Part shown: piece after piece, positions 42,701 to 50,500 of the stretch
How positions within the stretch are numbered: position 1 is the first letter of the stretch
Layout: each line of letters starts with the position of its first letter
NCBI GenBank assembly: GCA_029207755.1
Contig: JARCOQ010000068.1
Span: 1 to 64,000, forward strand
Reading direction: 5' to 3'
DNA length: 64,000 nt
From: Chamaea fasciata
Taxonomy: Eukaryota; Chordata; Aves; Passeriformes; Sylviidae
Position numbers and translations under genes: made by a program
The notes under the pieces: model-generated
What the model saw: the letters and a program-made list of their open reading frames with translations, nothing else
Databases searched by the model: none
What the model was told of the DNA's origin: nothing

Positions 42701-44512
42701 CAGTAGCACATTCTCCAACTTCAACTGGGCAATTCTTTTCCTTGCTTTCCTAATTGCACAGGATTCAAATAAAAACCTTCTTTTGCTTTCTCCCCAGCTG
42801 ATTTTGGCCTCTCTGCTCAACTCACCCCTGAGCAGAGTAGACGGAGATCGGTGACCGGGACTGCTTGGTGGATGGCGCCTGAAATTGCAAAAGCTGAGTC
42901 CTATGGCCCCAAAGCAGACATATGGTCTTTTGGAATTGTGGGCATTGAAATGGTAGAAGGAAAACCTCCTTACTGGAATAAAGGTCCTCTCGTGGTAAGG
43001 TGTAAATACTCTCTGATCCCGCTGTCATTCTCCCCCATCCCACGTTCTGTGTGCCATTGGACAAAATCCCATTGCCATCTGCTGGAACTACTTCCACCAC
43101 GGTCCCTTTCTGAAAATGTCCCGGCAGCACATCAGCATCTGCTGGGGTTTTGGTTGCATCCGTGGGGGAACTCAAGCCTTAGCCCAGGCAAACAATCTCC
43201 CTTCTCAGGCAACATTTGGCTTTGGCTTAGAAGTCCTTCCAGCTCTTTTGGCTTTGTAGATGGCCCTAATAGCAGCAAACAAGCATCTTAGAGCTGCTGT
43301 TATCTTTCCTGAAATGAAAGAAAGAAACCTAAACCCAACAAAGTTTCTAAAACAGTGGTTTGGAGAGAAGTGTACCCCCATTCTTCTCACAGGGAAACTT
43401 GCCTTAACTGAGGGATTTCCTTTCTTTACTTTTAATTACCATTGTTTTCAAGAACCAAGGAAAAAGCTTGATGACTTTTATAGCAGCTGTGCTTAAGGGA
43501 CCAACAAGTGCTGCAGAGATGCTTTTCATGTCATACTCCTTGGAAATACTAGAGTGAGTTAGTAGAGCAAAGTCCCTCTTCCAACTAGCCTGTCAAGCTG
43601 GTCAGGTGAATCCTCCGAGAAGCAAAGGTGCTTTTGCTGATGTAGTTTCCACTAAGGAGGTCAGTCAATGAAATCAGCTGCCAGGGCAAGATCTGCTGGA
43701 TGCTGGAAAAGCTGTGACTGCATCAGGCTTTGGGTTTTTTGTTGGTCCAGGAAAGTCATCTCTGCCTCTGTGCCACGGCAGAAACAGCCACTGCAGAGTG
43801 CAGCTGAAACGATGGGATCTGGGAGAGCAGTTCCAGATGTGAAAGAAGCAGCTGAGAGACTCGTCTTTCCTTTTTCTCCAGGCTCGATTCCTGATAGCCA
43901 TCAAAGGGATCCCAGAGCTGCGGCAGCCCAAGCTCCTCTCCCCTTTGCTGCGTGACTTCCTGAGCTGCTGCCTGCAGAGAGACGAGGAGCGGCGCTGGTC
44001 TGCCAAGGAGCTGCTGCAGGTAAAATGCCAAGGGGCTGCAGGGGAAACAGTGTCCCAGGGACGGGCTCCTCCTGCACTGAAGTGCCAGGCATCAGATGAG
44101 CCTCGTCCTCCTCACCTCCACTCTTGGTGCTGTCCAAATGAGAACAGCCAGGAATCCTAGACTGGGCTGGGCTGGCAGGGGCCTGTAAGGGTCATCTGGT
44201 CCAAGTGCCCTGCAATGAGCAGGGGCGTCTTTCAAGAGATCAGGATGCTCAGACCTGAAATATTTCCAGGCCTGGGACATTTAGCAGCTCTTGCAGTAAG
44301 CTGTGCCACTGTTGTCCCACTGTTGCTCCTTAGACCTACTCTGACTCAATCCCCTTTTCATTGAAAAAAAGATTACCCTGCCTTTGGGGCTCTTAGCTTG
44401 AAAAGTAATGGTTCATTCTTGTTTTTTGTTTTCCTTTGTGCAGCATCCATTTGTAACATCGGCCAAGCCTACATCCAGCCTGGTGCCACTCATCCTTGCA
44501 TTTAAGAAGTAG
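33753..44512 (+). CDS. PAK3-like serine/threonine kinase with N-terminal hydrophobic segment and charged linker
   Basis: Exons: 33753-33831, 34212-34249, 34678-34800, 35788-36141, 36567-36734 (end uncertain), 37077-37251, 39248-39311, 39860-39908, 40682-40794, 41448-41565, 42245-42344, 42798-42994, 43882-44019, 44444-44512. Phases agree and total about 594 residues. The first exon gives a hydrophobic, anchor-like N-terminus ([14 protein letters not shown]...). Exons 4-5 are Lys/Glu-rich and heptad-like (coiled coil likely). The last eight exons form a complete STE20/PAK kinase domain: GRGAFGEV glycine loop, VAIKK lysine, [12 protein letters not shown] hinge, HRDVKSLN catalytic loop, DFG, WWMAPE and a C-lobe close to PAK1-3. 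The residue matching PAK Thr423 is Ser, and GTPYW is GTAWW. No CRIB/p21-binding or autoinhibitory domain is seen. This resembles the songbird-expanded PAK3-like family; the N-terminal exons are less certain than the kinase exons. Confidence 0.85.
44153..44330 (-). mobile_element. CR1-like LINE 3' fragment in the last PAK-like intron
   Basis: The stretch beginning aatcctagactggg, then aagggtcatctggtcc, a ccctgcaatgagcagggg block and a later aggcctgggacatttagcagc block resembles the reverse complement of an avian CR1 3' end, with the usual order of conserved blocks. It is short and diverged and lies between the last two kinase exons. Confidence 0.6.
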
Positions 44513-44574
44513 AAGGAGTTGACAGGAATGGACCAGTCACTTAAAAACTTTTTCTTCCATCACCAGCATCGTAG

Positions 44575-44661
44575 AGGATTGTAGAGCAGGATTGTAGCTA
44601 GGATTGTAGAGTAGGATTTTAGCCTAGGATTGTAGGGTAGTATTTTGGCCTAGGATTGTAA
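44575..44661 (+). repeat. Minisatellite in the 3' UTR of the PAK-like gene
   Basis: About seven tandem units of 12-14 bp built on aggattgtag start 63 bases after the stop codon. The final unit runs directly into the polyadenylation signal. Confidence 0.85.
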
Positions 44662-44666
44662 ATAAA
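44661..44666 (+). terminator. Poly(A) signal of the PAK-like gene
   Basis: AATAAA about 150 bases after the TAG stop, followed by a T/G-containing stretch (gtcattttgaagattgtcc). It is formed at the edge of the minisatellite. Confidence 0.7.
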
Positions 44667-44699
44667 GTTTCTGAAACCTCAAGTCATTTTGAAGATTGT

Positions 44700-47480
44700 C
44701 CTCCTTCTGAGCCTGTGAGAATGCTCAACATTTCCTTCTGAACTGTCCATTTTTGCTTAGAGGTGGAAAGTGACATTGATGCCCTCTTTGGTACGGTTTG
44801 AAGGGGGAGTAGGCTCTTCTTTCGTCATGCTCTCCGGACCGCAGTGCCTTTGGAATATGGCCCAGGGGCTGGGTTTTACCCAGCTGTGGCACTTGTGTTT
44901 GAGGCAGAAAGGGCAGTGGCATTTGCAGGCAGAACCAAAGGACGAGTGGGGCAGCCCAAATACCCTGTGCAGATGCAGGCCTTGAGCTCTGACTCGAGAG
45001 CCTTTGGGTTGCTGCCACTTGCATTTGTATCCCTAAGTGCAATCTCTTTGTCTGGGGGAGAGTTTTGCCCAAGTGAGACAGCAGAAAGATCAGGGAGGCT
45101 GCTGGGAAAGGCGCAGAGCTGGTGCAGAGCTGTCAGCGGCTGCAGGGTGAGCCCAGGCCCCGCCTTGCCCAGGCTGGAGCCCCAGCAGAGCCCTGGCAGA
45201 GCCCGGAGCAGCCTGAGCCGGGGCAGAGGCAGCTGCAAGGAGGCCCTTGGAGCTGCAAGAGGCAGCAGCCCGGCCCTGGGTGCCTCTTGGGGGCCCCGGG
45301 CGAATCCTGCGCTCTCAGAGCCCAGCTGGCAGCCGGCTGCTCCCGAAGGGAAGCGTGGCCGTGCTGGGCACAGCACAGACCGGTGGCATCGGCCGTCCGG
45401 AGCGTGCACAGGAGCAGAGAAAGGCAAACCACAGCCGAGGGCTGCAGGCCTGGCTGAGGATTGCCACCCTTGTGCCGGCTGCCCTCTAACTCCTGGCCAA
45501 GGCGAGCAGTGTGTGCAGCGCTCTGGGCACAGGGGAGGGAGCCGGGCTGCTCCGCAGGCTCCGGCACAGGGCAGCCTCCTTCAGGCACGGCGCTTCTGCC
45601 GGGGGAACCGAGGCCAGCGGCAGGCAGGGACAGCTTGTCAGGTCACATCTGCAGGAGTCGGGGCATCACACGGCTCTGGGAGGAAGCGCCTGCAGTGCTG
45701 GAGTTGTGCACTGAGCCAGAGCAAAGGGGTGAAATGCAGAGTGTTCTGCAGAAATATTCCGGGGCGCCAGGCCAGCCTGCTTTGAGCTCTCTGGCACACA
45801 GCAAGCACTGTGCAATGCAGCCCTGAGCTGCTGGGAGAGGGGTGTTAGAAAGGAGCCAACTCTTAGATGAAATTAAATGGGGAGACAAAGTCATCAAAGC
45901 CAAAGAGAACTGTTTCTTAGGAAGGATTCACCTGAGCTGGGTGTGTATCTCCCTCTCCCAAGAGCCAAACACACACACAACACACACACAGAAAATGCTG
46001 CTTTTTACTGCCTTTCCCAGCCCAGGGTGAACCATGTCCCCTTTCCCTTTGGCTGGGTAAAAGGAAACTTGTATTCTGTCCCCACCGCCTCCTTTTCTGT
46101 CCCCTCCCCTCTTACCCTACTTCCCTTTTGGTCTGGTCTTCAAGTTGGCCCCTCTCCCAGCTCACAGCAACACCCAACGAATTAACTAGAACAAATCCAA
46201 ACCCAAATCCTAACAACACCTAGAACCAACAGCTTTCCTTCTTTCTTCTAATAACCCTTCAGCTGAAGCAAAATATTACCTCCTATCTCACTGAGGGAAT
46301 GGGGCTTGTGCTTGAGCAGTGAACTGATTTGGAAGGGAGTAGAAAGGTTTCAGTAGGCAATTTGTGTTTTCTTTCTGAATTGCTGAAGGAAAGACACAAT
46401 GTGGCTTCAGTCAGCAAAAACATTTTCAAGGTGCATTGAGGAAATGCTTGTGAGCAATTCCCAGAGAAAGAAAGGGTTGAGAAAATGCTGAACTGCAACA
46501 AATCATGGATTCCCTTCCCATTAACAGTGTTGAACCCTCTATTCCCCCAGTGCAGTGATTGATGTGTGCAAGTGGCTACCTTAGCCTTGAGAATAGAATA
46601 GTCCTCCTAAGAATGTAGCTGGAACGCATTCAAGGCAAAAAGAGTGGTTGCAGGAGGCTCTTGAGCATCGGAGGAGAATTGCAGGAATGGGATGTTCCCC
46701 AAATGACCACCAGAGACTCTCAAGAGAGCCCTACTCTCCTGTCAGTAACTTCTGAGAAGTGATTTAAATATGTCAACTAATTTGAGGGAATGCTTAACCT
46801 GTGAGTTTCAGCAAAGTAATGAGTAGGTCTTGTTTCCATGGTTACAAATGAGTAGGTGGGATTTCTGGCTGAGCACGTGTTAGGAAAGTGATTCCCCACG
46901 CACCCAGCACTGAAATAAAGTCATGCCTCCTTTCTCACACCGAGCTGGCACCAGGGATCGGAGCCCTTCTTGGTAACTTTGATTTTAGTCGCTTCTATTG
47001 ACAGGTGAAAATGAAACCTTTTCCAGCTGTTCCCCTCGGGTTTACATTTCTGGGGGCCAAAGCTCTGTGCTGCAGGTGGCCCGGGTGTGTGCAGAGCAAT
47101 GCAGCCTCCACAAAGCCCTTGGTTTCCCCACAAGTCATCATGATTTGTTGCCAGGTGTGCCCAGCTGTGGCAGGAGAAAGAGCCCGCAGTGCAGTGGGCG
47201 CCGTGCCCTGCCCAGCCAGGGCTCTCTGGCACAGAGGAGCAGCAGCAGCACCTTTCAACCCACTCCTGCCCTGGCCTCACCTGGGACACAGAAGCCTCTG
47301 GAAATCAGCACCACCTGGCCCCTTCCCAGCCTGGAGCAGCTCCTGCTGGTGGGCACATCCTGCACTTCTACTGCTTCCAAACAGGAATCAAGGCACAGGG
47401 GGAGACGGACATACAGAGAAGCCCTGGGCTAGTGCAATAAATGGGCAAATGCATGGGGGAATGTGTTAGGAATCATTTCA
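44700..47480. other. GC-rich to mixed non-genic DNA downstream of the PAK-like gene
   Basis: A GC-rich block at about 45050-45720 is open in several frames on both strands, as composition predicts. 46000-46900 is ordinary DNA with a short CA run near 45968-45990. 46920-47440 again has overlapping open frames without motifs. No gene is supported. Confidence 0.4.
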
Positions 47481-47489
47481 GCTGTCATG

Positions 47490-48385
47490 CCAATCCTGCC
47501 TTCTCTCCTTTTCTCCCTTCACGTTTCCTGTTCTTTTCCCTCTCACATTTCCACCCCTTCCCCCTCTCGAGTCTCACAGTTTTCCTGTCATGTTTGCCTC
47601 CCAAGTTTTACTTCTTTTCCCCACCCTTTTCAGCTCCCTTTCCTCACACTTTGCCTCTCACATTTCCCCAACTTCCCGCTTTTTCCTGCTTTTTTGTTCT
47701 CTCATGATTCTCACAATTTTCCCCTCACTTACCCTGCCCTTTTCTCCCCTCATGCTTTTCTCCTTTCCTCAGTCATTTTTCTCCAAGTTGTCTCCTCATG
47801 TTTCTCACTTTTGCCCTCATGTTTCCCAGGCTTTCCCTCTTACATTTCTCCCACTTTTCCCCTCACGTTCATCATTCTTTCCCCCTCATGTTGCTTATAC
47901 TTTTCCTCTAGCATTTTGTGCCCTTTTTTCACTCCTGTTTTCTGCCACTTTTCCCATCCAACTTCCCACCCTTTTTTCCCCCCTAATGTTTTCTGCCTTT
48001 TTCTGCCCTCTGGTTTCTCCCTCTTTTCCCCTCAGGATTCTCACAATGTTCCCCTCACATTTGCTGCCTGTTTCTCTCTCTCTGCCAGTAATTTTCTCAC
48101 TCTCTTCCCCTCACATTTCCCTCCATTTTTTCCTCTATGTTTTTCAGCCTTCCCTGATTATGTTTCTTAGAATTTTCCCGTCATATGTCCTGCCTTTTCC
48201 TCCTCTCACCTTCCTCTCCTATTTTCACTCACGTCTTCACCATTTTCCCCTCAGTTTTCTCAGCCTTTCCCACTCAGGTTTCCTTCCCTTTTCCTCCCTC
48301 ACGCTTCCCTCCTTTTTCCACTCCCATTTCTCACACTTGTCACCTCATGTTTTCTGCCTTTTTTCCCCTCACATTTCTTAACCCA
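47490..48385 (+). repeat. Pyrimidine-rich degenerate minisatellite
   Basis: About 0.9 kb of C/T-rich plus-strand sequence made of degenerate units of roughly 25-30 bp around the words ttttcccctcacattt and ctcatgtttctcac. Guanine is scarce on the plus strand. A 263-codon open frame (47590-48381) is a by-product. Confidence 0.85.
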
Positions 48386-49090
48386 CTGCTTCCTGTCAGT
48401 GACTCTTCCTCTTCAGTAGTTGATGAGCTTCTTTTCTTCTTTCCTGCAATCCCCTCCTCCAAAGAATGGGTGCCAGAGCAGCGCTCCAAGAAGCTCCTGC
48501 CCGTGTGTCTGCTGAACAGAATGGCTGTGCTCAACTTGAACAATCTCGTGAAGAACAACCTAAACTGCAGTGGACTTTCAATTCCCTCTATTCTTCATAG
48601 TGTTCTAAAGAAATGGGTACCCTGAGGGATACACGTCGCAGGTGCGCAGCCGCTGCACCATCCGCCTCAAGCAGATCCCATCTCCGTTTTCATCACCTCA
48701 CACTCACTGTGACTCCTGCCTGGATGAAACCACTTGTGATGCTGCTTGATGCTAATTGGAGTCCATGTGCACAAGAAGTGCTTTTAGCCCTCTTTCAAAA
48801 AAAAAAAAAAAAAGTTTTTATTTTAAAACGTTCAGTGCCTGGAGTTTCATTCTATTTTCCCCTATTTGAATTGCCTTGACATCAAAGTACTGCCAGTTGG
48901 CGTTCCAAACTGGCTGGTCTGTGTTTGTGTGCACAGAGCAAAGGTGCCAGACCGTGTCCTTTTCCCGGGTGTCCGTTAATGTCCATTCCAACAGACACTG
49001 CAGGGGGGCTCAGCCTGCCCCACACAGGATGGCTGCCAGAGGGCTGAGGCTGCGCCTCCTAGTGAGATCAGCCGCCCTGGCAGCCCGGCC
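48386..49090. other. Unassigned DNA with a poly(A) run
   Basis: Includes a stretch around 48418-48575 open on the plus strand after a splice-acceptor-like ttcctgtcag, and an A17-type run at 48799-48815. No family is recognised. It could be a gene relic or retroposed transcript; the evidence is thin. Confidence 0.3.
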
Positions 49091-49092
49091 CC

Positions 49093-49175
49093 AGCCGCCA
49101 TCTTGTGTGTGGCTCTCCAGCCCTGGCCGCCATCTTGTGTGTGGCTCCCTCAGCCCTGGCCGCCATCTTTTGCAC
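49093..49175 (+). promoter_or_regulatory. Tandem YY1-like motif cluster
   Basis: Three copies of gccgccatctt begin at 49094, 49126 and 49159, inside tandem units of 32-33 bp (gccctggccgccatcttgtgtgtggctc). Each matches the YY1 consensus on the reverse strand. A related ggatggctgcc lies at about 49028. It is 190 bases upstream of the olfactory-receptor fragment. Confidence 0.5.
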
Positions 49176-49357
49176 CGACCTAGTCCAGCTCTTAAGCGAA
49201 TGTGTTGCTGTTGTGTCGGCAGTCAGGGTCCGCCCCAAAGACACCAACACCAGCAGGACAGGCTACAGGGAATGGCACGGGTTTGGCTCAAAGCAGCCAG
49301 TCCTGACTTGTCACTGTCCTTTATCCATGAACATGTCCCCATATGCAGCCACAGCAA

Positions 49358-49649
49358 ATGTCCAACAGAAGCTCCATCAGCCACTTCCTCCCGCTGGCGT
49401 TGGCAGACACGCGGCAGCTGCAGCTCCTGCACTTCTGCCTCTTCCTGGGCATCTCCCTGGCTGCCCTCCTGGGCCACGGCCTGGTCACCAGCGCCGTAGC
49501 CTGCGGCCACCACCTGCACAGCCCCATGTTCTTCTTCCTGCTCAACCTGGCCCTCAGCGACCTGGGCTCCATCTGCACCACTGTCCGCAAAGCCATGCAC
49601 AATTCCCTCTGGGACACCAGGACCGTCTCCTACACAGGATGTGCTGCAC
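49358..49649 (+). pseudogene. Olfactory receptor family 14-like fragment, N-terminus to TM3
   Basis: The frame starts at ATG 49358, just after an acceptor-like cagccacag. It gives a family 14 N-terminus (MSNRSSISHFL), TM1 with LLGHGLV where odorant receptors normally have a GN motif, the first loop HHLHSPMFFF, TM2 (LLNLALSDLG) and the extracellular turn ending SYTGCAA. Homology stops at 49649, where an LTR begins. TM3-7 are missing here. It is on the strand opposite to the C-terminal fragment at 26423-26818, and the two do not overlap in receptor coverage. Confidence 0.85.
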
Positions 49650-50044
49650 TGCGGAGGATTTCTGCGAGGGAAGAATGCAATCAATCAATATGATTGGTAA
49701 AGCATTGTTCAACTTTATTGCTCATAACATCCGTTCTTATACTTTTGCCCGAAGCGTTCAGCATACTTGTCAAATTATAATTGGTTAGCATACACTACTC
49801 ATCTATACTTGATTGGCTATATCAAGCGTGAGAAGGTTCCTCCTCTTGGCATGCTGAAAACTTTGTATACGTGCTTACTGCTATGCTCTATTCACCACAA
49901 GTTCTTTTATCTTTGGCCTGTGTCCGTGCTTACTGCTGTCCCAAGGACGGCTTGTCTCAGCAGCGCGTAGGCTGCTAGCACTTGGTATCGGGCCATAAGG
50001 CCTCTAATGATCCGTGGCCTTGCACTGCTAACCATTCTTCAACA
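49650..50044 (-). mobile_element. 3' LTR of an endogenous retrovirus
   Basis: On the minus strand, 395 bp start TGTTGAAGAATGG (50044) and end atcctccgca (49650). They include agccaatcaag, a TATA-like agtataagaacgg and an AATAAAG near the middle-to-end, in the expected U3-R-U5 order. A polypurine tract (aaaaaagagggaa) lies immediately upstream. The far end is joined directly to the truncated olfactory-receptor frame. Confidence 0.8.
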
Positions 50045-50349
50045 ATTCCCTCTTTTTTATTTTGTGCAACAAACCCAGCATGTCGAGTAGTTACTGTTTC
50101 TGCTACACGATACATCATCTGTTGCAAGCAGCAAAAAAAGCAAGGTACAAAAAGGACAAGCAGTAAAATAACAATCACAATATTGATTACATGTTGCAGT
50201 AGGGAGGTTATCCAAGGCCCTAGCCCAAAAGATCGTAGCCAATCTGTTAAAGCCAAGCCTGTGTCTTGCTGCAAATGACTAGTGAGTTCTTGCAACTTAG
50301 CTATTTGGGTATGAATTGACATGGAGTGATCAGAAAGTTCATACAACAC
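49975..50349 (-). pseudogene. C-terminal remnant of a retroviral envelope transmembrane subunit
   Basis: A 124-codon minus-strand open frame resembles the C-terminal part of a beta/alpharetrovirus-like (ERVK-type) envelope transmembrane subunit. It has a membrane-proximal segment containing DWLRSFGLG, one strongly hydrophobic membrane span and a short Cys-rich cytoplasmic start. The frame reads through the polypurine tract and about 23 codons into the LTR, as in some betaretroviruses. Everything upstream (surface subunit, fusion region, gag, pol) is absent, cut at about 50349 next to low-complexity DNA. It is a relic and cannot encode a working envelope. Confidence 0.75.
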
Positions 50350-50500
50350 ATTTTTGTTTTTGTTTTAGTTTTTTGGGGGCTTTGGGGTTTTTTTTTGCTT
50401 GGTTAGTTTCTGAGGTTTTTTGTTTGGTTTGGTTTTGGTTTGGTTGGTTTTTGTTTTGATTATGTTGGTTTTATAAGAAAGAAAAAGCATGCTGTGATAA
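50350..50500. repeat. G/T-rich low-complexity spacer at the right-arm edge
   Basis: About 150 bp of T-runs and ggtttt/ttttg words between the env remnant and the inner edge of the right arm. It has no counterpart at the left-arm edge. Confidence 0.7.

Noticed and set aside
44844..45785. 313-codon open frame downstream of the PAK-like gene
   Set aside because: It lies in GC-rich DNA with long frames on both strands; no motif or conserved start.
47463..48381. Long plus-strand open frames rich in Phe, Ser and Pro
   Set aside because: They are by-products of the pyrimidine minisatellite, which contains almost no stop codons on that strand.
49105..49788. 227-codon frame overlapping the receptor fragment
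   Set aside because: Wrong frame for the receptor; it crosses YY1-like repeats and the LTR.
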